NCBI GenBank assembly: GCA_022841745.1
Contig: JALHQW010000060.1
Coordinates: forward strand, 1-44,526
Length of the DNA stretch: 44,526 nucleotides
Direction of reading: 5' to 3'
Source: Saprospiraceae bacterium
GTDB lineage: Bacteria > Bacteroidota > Bacteroidia > Chitinophagales > Saprospiraceae
Shown: positions 16,433 to 24,541 of the stretch, piece after piece
How the letters are laid out: every line of letters starts with the position of its first letter
Position numbering within the stretch: position 1 is the first letter of the stretch
The notes under the pieces: generated by a model
Database searches by the model: none
Told to the model about the DNA's origin: nothing
The model's input: only the letters and a program-made list of their open reading frames with translations
Made by a program: the position numbers and the translations under genes

Positions 16433-18289
16433 ATGACCATCACCGACCTCATCCAGTCCGCCACCATTGCCGCAATTCAGGAACTCTACGGCGAGACCAT
16501 CCCCGCCGAGCAGGCTGCACCGACCGTCACCCGCAAGGAGTTCGAGGGCGACTATACCATCGTGACTTTCCCGTTCACCCGTTTTGCGAAGAAAAAACCG
16601 GGCGAAATCGCCGAGGAACTGGGTGCGCATTTGGTGAAAAACGTGCCACAGCTCGACCGCTTCAACGTGGTGCAGGGCTTTTTGAACCTCGTGGTCAGCG
16701 ATGTTTTCTGGACGGATTTTTTGGCGCAAATAGCTGACAATCAAGACTTTGGGCAGCTGCCAAAGAACGGCAAAAAAGTGATGATTGAGTTCTGCTCGCC
16801 CAATACCAACAAGCCACTGCACCTTGGCCACGTCCGCAATATCCTGCTGGGCTGGTCTTGTTCCCAAATTTGCGAAGCGGCTGGATATGAAGTAAAAAAA
16901 GTGCAGGTCATCAACGACCGGGGCATCGCCATTTGCAAGAGCATGTTGGCCTGGCAGAAATTCGGCAATAGTGCTACGCCCGAAAGCACGGGCACAAAAA
17001 GCGACCATTTTGTGGGCGACTATTATGTGCTGTTTGAGCAAAAATTCCAGGAAGAATACAAAGCCTGGCAGGCAAGTGCAGATGGGCAGCAGATTTTGGG
17101 TGAAAAACGAAAGGCTGACCAATCGGACGAGCAGTTTTTCAAGGATTTCAAGAACACTTATTTCAACGAATACAGCCTCCTTGGCAAAGAGGCCCGTGAG
17201 ATGCTCCTGCTTTGGGAAGCGCACGACCCCAGTACCATCGCCCTTTGGAAGCGGATGAACCAGTGGGTGTATGACGGCTTCGAGGAGACCTTCCATAATC
17301 TCGGCGTCAGTTTCGACAAATACTATTACGAAAGCGAGACCTACCTGCTCGGCAAGGACATCGTGGAGCAGGGCCTTGCCGCTGGCGTTTTTTACAAAAA
17401 AGAAGATGGCAGTGTCTGGGCCGACCTCACCGATGCCAAGCTCGACCACAAAGTGGTGATGCGCAGCGATGGCACTTCGGTTTATATCACCCAAGACCTC
17501 GGGACGGCGCAGATGCGCTACCACGATTTCGGGGCGGACAAGGTCGTTTATGTCGTCGCCGACGAACAGAACTACCATTTTCAGGTGCTTTTTGAAATCC
17601 TGAAACGCCTCGGCGAGCCTTACGCCGCTGGCCTCCACCACCTCAACTACGGCATGGTGGACTTGCCCACGGGCAAAATGAAGAGCCGGGAAGGCACCGT
17701 CGTGGATGCCGACGACCTCATCTCTGAGGTCATCGCCGAGGCACGGGAAGCCTCAAAGGAGCGGGGCGAAATCGCTGAACTGACCAAGCCCGAACAGGAG
17801 GACATCCTGCGCAAAATCGGCCTCGCTGCGCTCAAGTTTCATATTATAAAGGTGACACCGCAGAAGCGAATGGTCTTTGACCCCAAGGAGAGCGTGGACT
17901 TGCAAGGGCAAACTGGGCCGCATATCCAGTATGCGTATGTCCGGATAAAATCGGTGCTGCGCAAAGCGGGTGAGCAGTTGGCAGTTGGCAGTTGGCAGTT
18001 GGCAGCAGGATACAGCAATTTGCAACCGCAGGAGCGGGAACTCATCGCCCAACTCTACCGATTCCCAGCAACTGTGGAGACAGCAGCCAATAATTACGAC
18101 CCTTCGGAAATCGCCAATTATTGCTATGATTTGGCAAAGGCATTCCACCGCTTTTTTACCGATTTGAGCATTTTGAAGGCGGAAACGGAAGAAGCCAAGG
18201 CATTCCGCTTGCAGCTTTGCGCAGCAGTAGCCAATGTGCTGAAAACGGGCATGGGGCTGCTGGGGATTGAAATGCCGGAAAGAATGTAG
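16433..18289 (+). CDS. argS: Arginine--tRNA ligase
   Basis: 618 residues, a normal length for ArgRS. This class I aminoacyl-tRNA synthetase charges tRNA-Arg with arginine using ATP in the cytoplasm. The N-terminal tRNA-recognition domain covers about residues 1-110. The HIGH motif appears as HLGH (130-133, in NKPLHLGHVRN) and the KMSKS-type loop as KMKSREGT (415-422). The DALR-type anticodon-binding domain fills the C-terminus, ending GIEMPERM. Residues 514-525 (EQLAVGSWQLAA) are encoded by a 7-bp tandem array inserted between catalytic and anticodon-binding domains, and a second 7-bp array lies just before the start codon. The last 84 bp recur, diverged, at 24261-24344. An intrinsic terminator follows at 18356. 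Assignment is certain. Confidence 0.97.
   Translation: MTITDLIQSATIAAIQELYGETIPAEQAAPTVTRKEFEGDYTIVTFPFTRFAKKKPGEIAEELGAHLVKNVPQLDRFNVVQGFLNLVVSDVFWTDFLAQIADNQDFGQLPKNGKKVMIEFCSPNTNKPLHLGHVRNILLGWSCSQICEAAGYEVKKVQVINDRGIAICKSMLAWQKFGNSATPESTGTKSDHFVGDYYVLFEQKFQEEYKAWQASADGQQILGEKRKADQSDEQFFKDFKNTYFNEYSLLGKEAREMLLLWEAHDPSTIALWKRMNQWVYDGFEETFHNLGVSFDKYYYESETYLLGKDIVEQGLAAGVFYKKEDGSVWADLTDAKLDHKVVMRSDGTSVYITQDLGTAQMRYHDFGADKVVYVVADEQNYHFQVLFEILKRLGEPYAAGLHHLNYGMVDLPTGKMKSREGTVVDADDLISEVIAEAREASKERGEIAELTKPEQEDILRKIGLAALKFHIIKVTPQKRMVFDPKESVDLQGQTGPHIQYAYVRIKSVLRKAGEQLAVGSWQLAAGYSNLQPQERELIAQLYRFPATVETAANNYDPSEIANYCYDLAKAFHRFFTDLSILKAETEEAKAFRLQLCAAVANVLKTGMGLLGIEMPERM
17974..18005 (+). repeat. 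In-frame heptanucleotide array (GCAGTTG x4.6) inside argS
   Basis: Four perfect tandem copies of GCAGTTG plus GCAG, inside the coding sequence. Three 7-bp units equal seven codons, so the frame is kept and the product gains a short LAVGSWQLA loop. It sits at the junction of the catalytic and anticodon-binding domains, where an extra loop can be tolerated. Confidence 0.85.
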
Positions 18290-18671
18290 CAGCGTTTTGA
18301 TTTCATTATTTTGCCATACTTTGATTTTCAATTTCAAGGCCTTTTGGCACCAATGAAAAAACCCACTTGCAATAGCAGGTGGGTTTTTTCTTTTCCAATG
18401 CTTCTGGTTCATGCGAATTAATGGATGCAGCAAGTTTTGCTCGTTTCTTCCATGACTTTGGTCAATAAATAAGGTGATTTCCATCATTGTTGGGCCTTTT
18501 GGAAAGCTTGACTTTTACCTTGGTTAATGATGTTAATAACAACTAATTTCAAGCGTAAAAACGGCTGTTTTCCGATTGGTCAAAATTTTAAGTTGAAGGT
18601 GCGAGAAGCCGATTTATTCGAGTTTCACAACTTATCAACTAACCATTTACCCAACTTTTTACATTGAAGGA
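18290..18671. other. argS-kor intergenic region
   Basis: 382 bp holding the argS terminator (18356-18389) and then an AT-rich leader before korA. No ORF is convincing. TACCTTGG near 18517 is a weak -7 candidate for the kor genes, and GAAGGA just before the ATG at 18672 is a possible ribosome site. Confidence 0.4.
18356..18389 (+). terminator. Intrinsic terminator after argS
   Basis: AAAAAACCCACTTGC, loop AATA, GCAGGTGGGTTTTTT: a 15-bp stem with one G-U wobble and a strong T-tract on the plus strand, 67 bp after the argS stop. Its stem is nearly the same as that of the terminator at 25918. Confidence 0.9.
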
Positions 18672-20558
18672 ATGGAATACCTTACCAATATCTTGACGGC
18701 TCCAGCGCCCAATAAAACGGGCAAAAAAATCATTTCACAACACATCGTGGAAATCGTGGCCGACTCTGGGGAGGGGGCACAGAAGGCAGGTCAAAGCTTT
18801 GCTGCTCTAAGCGCTAAAATGGGCAACGGTGTCTGGACAGTAGAAATCATTCCCTCCGACATCGAACCCCCGCCCCGTACCCTCCAAAGCACTTCTGGCA
18901 TCCGTATCCGAATAGGTTCCGGCGTCATCTCAAACGCTGGCGACGAAGCTGACCTCGTGGTAGCATTCAACGAGGTAGCACCCAACTCCCGCATTGAGCA
19001 GGCGGCTTTCAAGGAGGGCACGATTATCTTGCTTGAAAGCGCCTGGGCGAATCACGACGACCCCTCCATCAGGCAGAGCTATGAAAAAGCGCTGTCTGAT
19101 TTCAAAAAAAGAGGCTACGTAGTTTATGAAATCCCGATGGCCGAAGAGTGCCTCAAGTTCGTGGCGGACCCCAAGCGGGGGAAAAACATGTGGGTGCTCG
19201 GCATGTTGAGCTATATCTACAAGCGAGACCTCAGCATTGCAGAAGCACAAATCAGGCTTACTTTTAAAAAGAAATCGGAGGTAGTCGTGGACGCAAACCT
19301 CACCCTGCTACATGCTGGCCACGCCTGGGCCGCCGAAAACCTCGATTTTCAATTTGAAATCCCTTCTATGCCTGCTGACAAAGAACTGGTGGTGATGAAT
19401 GGCAATGAGGCTTTTGCCCTTGGCGTGATGGCTTCCGGCATAGAGGTCTGCTCAATGTACCCCATTACCCCAGCCACTTCAGTTTCCCACATGCTGGCAG
19501 AGTCATTTGAAAAAGTGGGAGGCTTGGTACACCAGGCAGAGGACGAAATCGCCGCCATTGGCTTTGCCATTGGTTCTTCGTATGCGGGGAAAACGGCGCT
19601 GACCGTCACTTCCGGCCCTGGCCTTGCCCTAAAGACAGAGTTTATAGGACTGGCCTCCATGGCGGAGGTGCCGCTCGTCATCATTGACGTGCAGCGGGGC
19701 GGCCCATCTACGGGCATGCCTACTAAAATAGAACAGGGCGACCTCCTTGCTGTGCTCTACGGCCAACCGGGCGACACGCCCAAAATTGCCTTGGCACCCT
19801 CCACCATTGAGGAGTGTTTCCAGTTTGTCATCATTGCCCGGCAAATAGCGGATGCCTTTCGAATCCCGGTTTTCTTGCTCTCCGACTCCAATTTGGCCAC
19901 TGGTGTGCAGCCATTCCCCAAGCCCAAACTCAATGCCGAGTGGATGTCTGCGCCCATAGACCAAAGCCCCTGGACGAAGGGTATCCCTCCCTACAATTGG
20001 GACGAAGAAACGGGCCTGAGCAAACGACCCATTCCCGGCCAACTGGGCGGTGAATATACCCTCACAGGCTTAACGCACAACGAAGAAGGGAAGGTCTCCT
20101 ACTTGCCGGAAGTAAACCAGCGAAGCACGGAGATGCGCAGCCACAAAATCGCCGCTTTCAGTCGCAGCTTGAAGCCGCCTAAACTTTTTGGTGACGAAAC
20201 AGGCGACCTACTGCTCGTCGGTTGGGGCAGCACCCGTGGCGCCATTGAAGAAGCGGTGGAGCGTGCCAACAAACTGGGTGGCAAGGTCTCTTCCCTGCAC
20301 CTACGTTTCCTTAGCCCAATGGAACCGGGTTTGAAGGAGATTTTCAGCCGTTTCAAAAAAGTGATGACCGTCGAAATCAATTACAGCGACGATGTTCATG
20401 CACCCCTCATCACCGAGGAAAACCGCCGCTATGCGCAGCTTGCATGGATACTGCGGGCAAGGACTTTGGTGGACATTGACTGCTACTCTGTCGTACACGG
20501 ACAGCCGTTGAAGCCGAGGTATATTTTAGAAAGGATAAAACAGGAAATCAATCTGTAA
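18672..20558 (+). CDS. korA: 2-oxoacid:ferredoxin oxidoreductase, fused gamma-alpha subunit (KorA type)
   Basis: 628 residues. Together with KorB it forms the enzyme that oxidatively decarboxylates a 2-oxoacid (2-oxoglutarate most likely) to the acyl-CoA while reducing ferredoxin, or runs in reverse. Residues about 25-215 are the gamma domain (SGEGAQKAGQSFA at 32-44). The alpha pyrimidine-binding domain follows, with the hallmark YPITPATS (about 263-270), EDEIAAIGFAIGSSYAGKTALT and QRGGPSTGMPTK (about 340-351); the C-terminal domain II includes GWGSTRGAIEEAV. The gamma-alpha fusion is the usual form in Bacteroidota and other KorAB enzymes. ATG with GAAGGA just upstream. korB starts 27 bp after its stop. 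The 2-oxoglutarate preference is an inference from subunit layout; pyruvate or other 2-oxoacids cannot be excluded. Confidence 0.92.
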   Translation: MEYLTNILTAPAPNKTGKKIISQHIVEIVADSGEGAQKAGQSFAALSAKMGNGVWTVEIIPSDIEPPPRTLQSTSGIRIRIGSGVISNAGDEADLVVAFNEVAPNSRIEQAAFKEGTIILLESAWANHDDPSIRQSYEKALSDFKKRGYVVYEIPMAEECLKFVADPKRGKNMWVLGMLSYIYKRDLSIAEAQIRLTFKKKSEVVVDANLTLLHAGHAWAAENLDFQFEIPSMPADKELVVMNGNEAFALGVMASGIEVCSMYPITPATSVSHMLAESFEKVGGLVHQAEDEIAAIGFAIGSSYAGKTALTVTSGPGLALKTEFIGLASMAEVPLVIIDVQRGGPSTGMPTKIEQGDLLAVLYGQPGDTPKIALAPSTIEECFQFVIIARQIADAFRIPVFLLSDSNLATGVQPFPKPKLNAEWMSAPIDQSPWTKGIPPYNWDEETGLSKRPIPGQLGGEYTLTGLTHNEEGKVSYLPEVNQRSTEMRSHKIAAFSRSLKPPKLFGDETGDLLLVGWGSTRGAIEEAVERANKLGGKVSSLHLRFLSPMEPGLKEIFSRFKKVMTVEINYSDDVHAPLITEENRRYAQLAWILRARTLVDIDCYSVVHGQPLKPRYILERIKQEINL

Positions 20559-20585
20559 TTCCCTAATTCAAGAATCATTGATACC

Positions 20586-21542
20586 ATGTTTGGAATAAAT
20601 ACTGATTTCTGCATCATTGACGGCCCTGAAACCCATCACCTTCAGAGCGACTACGAAAAAGGTATCGCCCGCTGGTGCCCCGGCTGCGGCGACCACTCCG
20701 TGCTGCAAGCCGTGCAGCGGCTGTGCGCAGAAAAACAATTGCCGCCAGAAAAAACGGTGTTCGTTTCCGGTATTGGCTGTTCCAGCCGCTTCCCGCACTA
20801 TATGAATACGTACGGGTTCCATGGACTGCACGGGCGGGCATTCCCAGTAGCCGAGGGTGTCAAGTTTCGCCGGCCCGACTTGCATGTGTTCGTGGTGACG
20901 GGAGACGGCGATTGTTGTTCCATCGGCGCTGGGCACTGGCTGCACGCCATCCGGTACAACATGAACTTGACCGTGCTGCTGTTCGACAACCAGATTTACG
21001 GCATGACCAAAAAGCAGACCTCCCCGACCTCGCCGATGGGCACCATCTCCAACACCCACCCAGAGGGATCAGTGCTGCCACCCGTCAACCCCATCCAGAC
21101 GACGCTCGGCGTCTCGAACGTCAGCTTCGTTGCGCAGACCGCAGACTGGGTGCCTAACCACCTTTACGCCACCATCAAGGCAGCATACGAGCATCAGGGG
21201 TTTTCTTTTGTAAGGATATCCATGCGCTGCCCAAAGTTCATGGCAGAGTATGCCAAGCAAAAAGTCTCTGAGCGGGGGAGCGTGCAACTCCTTTTACACG
21301 AAAACGGCATCCAACCCGATGAGGCGACCAAAGGCATGTTCACCCACCAGGTTCAGCACGACCCCACTGACATAAACACCGCCCGGGCCCTCGCCGAGGA
21401 CACCGAAAAAACTTGCCTCGGCCTGTTCTATCAAAATAAGAACGCACTCCGCTACGACCTTTATGGAGCGCACAACATGGGCTTCACGGTGGAGGAAAAA
21501 ATGGCGGCGATAGCGCGGAAACTGGAGGCGTTTGTTGTTTAG
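20586..21542 (+). CDS. korB: 2-oxoacid:ferredoxin oxidoreductase, beta subunit (KorB type)
   Basis: 318 residues, thiamine-diphosphate and iron-sulfur subunit of the KorAB enzyme. The TPP-binding motif GDGDCCSIGAGHWLHAIRYN starts at residue 106, with the Mg-binding Asn in FDNQIYGMT (about 134-141). Four cysteines fit the single [4Fe-4S] cluster of the family: C31 and C34 (CPGCGDHS), C65 (GIGCSSR) and C215 (MRCPKF). The N-terminus lacks a ferredoxin domain, so electrons must pass to a separate carrier; the following gene ends in a ferredoxin domain and is the obvious candidate. Normal length and intact motifs. It is 27 bp after korA and 82 bp before the next gene's ATG, clearly one transcription unit with korA. 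Confidence 0.94.
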   Translation: MFGINTDFCIIDGPETHHLQSDYEKGIARWCPGCGDHSVLQAVQRLCAEKQLPPEKTVFVSGIGCSSRFPHYMNTYGFHGLHGRAFPVAEGVKFRRPDLHVFVVTGDGDCCSIGAGHWLHAIRYNMNLTVLLFDNQIYGMTKKQTSPTSPMGTISNTHPEGSVLPPVNPIQTTLGVSNVSFVAQTADWVPNHLYATIKAAYEHQGFSFVRISMRCPKFMAEYAKQKVSERGSVQLLLHENGIQPDEATKGMFTHQVQHDPTDINTARALAEDTEKTCLGLFYQNKNALRYDLYGAHNMGFTVEEKMAAIARKLEAFVV

Positions 21543-21624
21543 TACAGTCAAGCTGAGGCTCTGCAAAACATGGTAATAAGCACTCTAAGCGCTGCAAAAT
21601 AATAGCAATTTGATTGATAACAAT

Positions 21625-24201
21625 ATGAAAAGCAAGCGGTCCGATACAATCATTTTCACCGAACCCTTCCTAGAAGAAGCAGCCCGGCCTATAGGCATTA
21701 GCTATGTTGAAAGCCCTGTTGCCGACCCTGTGCTGGCGCAAACTATTGCACAACCTACCAGCAGCCTGCCAGTGCTGAACACAACAAGCCCCTCCTCCAA
21801 TGAGGAGCTTCGGTCCTATTGGCGCAAGCTCCGGGCCTTCTTCTACAGCGCCAGGGGCGGCCATTTTCTGGGGGATGATGAAAGAGCGCACCACTACCCT
21901 GCCTTGCTGGCGCCGTACCGCCACCAGTCCCATTTAGAACGCAATTTTCCTTTTTGGATGGAGGAGACCGAGGGCGGGCAGTTCAAACCGCTGAACGAGC
22001 TGCTCACAGCCTGCATTGCCCGCTCCGCACAGGACGAAGCAGCTGCTAAATTATTGAAAGACAACCTATTGCGCCTCAGTGGCATTGTGGAGAAAAAGGT
22101 TGGGTTCGCCGAGGATGCCTATCAGGCATTTGCAGTTATTGACGAAGCGTTGATGGCTCTCGTGGAGCAATCACAGAATGACGGGCTTGAAGGCGAGGCG
22201 TTTATCAACGATGTGAACAACCTGCGCAAGCACATCCCCCGACAAGGACTGCTTCTGCCTTTTTCGCCCAATGTGCCGTTTTACCTCCTTGCTGCTGTGT
22301 TGAGGGAATACCGTACAGAACGCAGCAATTTGCTGCACGACAAAGTCCATAAACTCGCTGCCCAACTGAAGAACCTGCTGGCCGTGGAGCAGGAGAAAAG
22401 CCCCGAAGCCCATTCGCCCGAAAGGCTCAAAAGCACGCTCGGTTTCACCGAACTGCATTTCAACTTTGCTGAAATGGCGTCCGTGATGACGACGGGAGGC
22501 TCGACAGTAATGCCGGAAGAGCGGCTGCACCGAATCGAAAAAATAGTGTCGGTACTGGAAGATATTGGAACTGACTTTTTTCAAAAAAATGCCTTCATCA
22601 TTCTCGCTGCGGAACTGGCAGAAAGCACAAGGGTGGAATGGGAAAAAACCTATGATAAATGTACCGTGTTGGTAGCCCCGAAAGGCCAAAGTTGCCGCCT
22701 CGCCATGCAGGTTTTCGATGAAAAAATGGCAGAAATGGCCACGCTGTTTGCTGCTATCCGCACGGCAGAGCTGGAGATTGGCAACCAGTACTATCAGGAA
22801 ATTCACGGCGATTTCTTCGCTCATTTTGACTGGCATTCATTTACCGCCGAGGAGTTGGTCATTTGCCCACCAATCATACTTCATGCACATGACAACTCAC
22901 TGATAGAGAAAGAATTGAACGAGTTCTCACAACTATTGACCTCCATGCGCCCCGTAAAGATGTTGGTACTGAAACAGGGTGTTGAAGCAGCTGACGGGGC
23001 ATTCACCTTCCGGCATGAACTTAGTGCGATGGCCATTGCGCACCGCAACGCTTTTATTTTGCAATCGGCATCAGTGGCACCTGGGAAATTGGTAGAAGGC
23101 TTCCGGCAAGGGCTGGGCAGTCAGGTTCCATCCCTGTTTTACGTCATTACCCCGAAAGCCTCGGAATCAAACCAGCGCAGCCAAAGCATCTGGACGAGAG
23201 CAGCCATTTTGGGGCGTGAATTCCCAGCTTTCGTTTACAACAGCGAGCAAGGAGAACGGTGGGGCAACCGCTTTAACATCCTTGACAACCCGCAACCAGC
23301 CGCCGATTGGCCGCTGCACAGCTTGCATTTTAGGGATGAAAAAGGTGATGTTCAGTCACTCGATCTGCCATTTACTTTTGCCGATTTTGCAGCTTTGGAC
23401 AGACATTACGCCCAGTATTTCCTCCTTGTACCACCGCAGTTCTGGTCGGAGAACCTCGTCCCGCTCGGCGAATACCTCAACTTTTCGCCGGAGGAGCTAC
23501 ATGCAAAACTGCCCTACATCTGGGTAATTGACGAACAGAACAACCTTCAAAAAGCCGCTGTTGCCTGGCCGCTCGTGCTTACCTGCCGGGAGCGGTTGGA
23601 TTTCTGGCATTACCTTCAAGAAAACGCAGGCATCCACAGCTATCATGTTGAGCAGGCCACCGTGCGCCTCCGACGTGAGATGGAAACCGAATTTTTGAAC
23701 AAAACCGCACAACTCGAAACCGCTTACGCAAAGGCAAAGGAAGCAGAAGTCCGGGTAGCCATAGAACGCATCCTTACTTCCTTGCTTGACATGGACTCGG
23801 CGGAATTGACCGCCACCCTTGCACCTGGCCCTGTTTCAACGGTGATTGCTCCAATAGCAGAACCCCTAAGGGTAGCACCGGCCCCTCAAGCGGCAGCGGA
23901 GAAAGGCTCTCAGCCCGTTGCTCCCAAACAGGAACCTAAGGTGGCCACCTCCCTTGGCGGGCCGTGGATTGAGTCGGCACTCTGCACCTCCTGCAACGAC
24001 TGCGTCAACCTAAACAAGCGCATGTTCAACTACAACGAGAAGAAACAAGCTTTCATCGCCGACCCCAAGGCTGGCACGTTCAAGCAACTGGTGATGGCAG
24101 CCGAGAAATGCCCCGTGTGCATCATCCATCCGGGTTCGCCTTTGAACGCAAATGAACCGGGGCTGGAGGGGCTGATAAAGCGGGCGGAGAAGTTTAATTA
24201 A
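21625..24201 (+). CDS. Large kor-linked protein of unknown function with C-terminal [4Fe-4S] ferredoxin domain
   Basis: 858 residues from ATG 21625 (a TTG at 21610 would add five). No signal peptide or membrane span, so cytoplasmic. Residues about 1-420 are mostly helical and not recognised. Residues about 420-590 contain patches (AIAHRNAFILQSASV, GLGSQVPSLFYVITP, ILGREFPAFVYNSEQG) that recall the tail of the TPP domain of pyruvate:ferredoxin oxidoreductases, without a visible TPP motif. A coiled-coil-like helix (about 675-730) and a Pro/Ala-rich linker (about 735-775) lead to a ferredoxin-like domain with CTSCNDC (C787, C790, C793) and CPVC (C829, C832), enough for one [4Fe-4S] cluster. Same strand and close behind korB, so probably co-transcribed. 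The likely role is electron acceptor or docking subunit for KorAB; this is inference from context and the cluster motif. Confidence 0.75.
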   Translation: MKSKRSDTIIFTEPFLEEAARPIGISYVESPVADPVLAQTIAQPTSSLPVLNTTSPSSNEELRSYWRKLRAFFYSARGGHFLGDDERAHHYPALLAPYRHQSHLERNFPFWMEETEGGQFKPLNELLTACIARSAQDEAAAKLLKDNLLRLSGIVEKKVGFAEDAYQAFAVIDEALMALVEQSQNDGLEGEAFINDVNNLRKHIPRQGLLLPFSPNVPFYLLAAVLREYRTERSNLLHDKVHKLAAQLKNLLAVEQEKSPEAHSPERLKSTLGFTELHFNFAEMASVMTTGGSTVMPEERLHRIEKIVSVLEDIGTDFFQKNAFIILAAELAESTRVEWEKTYDKCTVLVAPKGQSCRLAMQVFDEKMAEMATLFAAIRTAELEIGNQYYQEIHGDFFAHFDWHSFTAEELVICPPIILHAHDNSLIEKELNEFSQLLTSMRPVKMLVLKQGVEAADGAFTFRHELSAMAIAHRNAFILQSASVAPGKLVEGFRQGLGSQVPSLFYVITPKASESNQRSQSIWTRAAILGREFPAFVYNSEQGERWGNRFNILDNPQPAADWPLHSLHFRDEKGDVQSLDLPFTFADFAALDRHYAQYFLLVPPQFWSENLVPLGEYLNFSPEELHAKLPYIWVIDEQNNLQKAAVAWPLVLTCRERLDFWHYLQENAGIHSYHVEQATVRLRREMETEFLNKTAQLETAYAKAKEAEVRVAIERILTSLLDMDSAELTATLAPGPVSTVIAPIAEPLRVAPAPQAAAEKGSQPVAPKQEPKVATSLGGPWIESALCTSCNDCVNLNKRMFNYNEKKQAFIADPKAGTFKQLVMAAEKCPVCIIHPGSPLNANEPGLEGLIKRAEKFN

Positions 24202-24260
24202 AATTGGGTGGCAACCAGCGACATTATTTCAACGGGCCTTGGTTTCCTAAAGGGCGGGCA

Positions 24261-24344
24261 CGCTTGCAGCTTTGCGCTGCCGTGGCCAATGTGCTGAAAA
24301 CGGGCATGGGGCTGCTGGGGATTGAAATGCCGGAAAAGATGTAG
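24261..24344 (+). pseudogene. Duplicated, diverged 3' end of argS
   Basis: 84 bp matching the last 84 bp of argS (18206-18289) at 79 positions, same strand. It still encodes RLQLCAAVANVLKTGMGLLG followed by IEMPEKM and a stop. Three of the five differences are silent third-position changes (GCA/GCT, GCA/GCC, GTA/GTG) and the other two change one Arg codon to Lys. The match begins sharply at the CGC codon and ends at the stop, with no similarity on either side. It has no start of its own and cannot be a working gene. The pattern suggests the end of an argS gene from a related lineage, as left at the edge of an integrated segment. Confidence 0.9.
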
Positions 24345-24427
24345 CCTAACTCGTTGCAGATTAGAAATATCTTAGAAATAAAACATTATGATTAAAATCA
24401 TTAGGACAAAATTCCGAATTGAACTAC

Positions 24428-24456
24428 TTTTGGCTTGTTTTTAGAATAATACTTTG
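24428..24456 (+). promoter_or_regulatory. Possible promoter of the cytochrome c peroxidase gene
   Basis: TTTTG (24428-24432), 17 bp, then TACTTTG (24450-24456), one base short of the TAnnTTTG consensus. It would give a leader of about 80 nt before the ATG at 24542. A 14-bp palindrome lies just upstream (24388-24401). Tentative. Confidence 0.3.
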
Positions 24457-24541
24457 CGCTCGCCTAAATCCGCTCTTTTTGTTTTCCCAATCCTTGTTAC
24501 GGACATTCAGAGTTTTTAGCATTAATAAAATTATAATCTCC

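Larger units (their letters stand above)
24202..24541. other. Intergenic region with argS relic and peroxidase promoter
   Basis: 340 bp between the ferredoxin-tailed protein and the cytochrome c peroxidase gene. It holds the 84-bp argS tail copy (24261-24344), a 14-bp palindrome ATGATTAAAATCAT (24388-24401) and a possible promoter at 24428. No terminator was seen after the kor cluster. Confidence 0.5.

Noticed and set aside
16412-17641. 409-residue minus-strand ORF inside argS
   Set aside because: Antisense to an unmistakable ArgRS with HIGH and KMSKS motifs; no support of its own.
24388-24401. Palindrome ATGATTAAAATCAT as a regulator site for the peroxidase
   Set aside because: AT-rich and short enough to occur by chance; lies upstream of a weak promoter guess, so not promoted to a finding.
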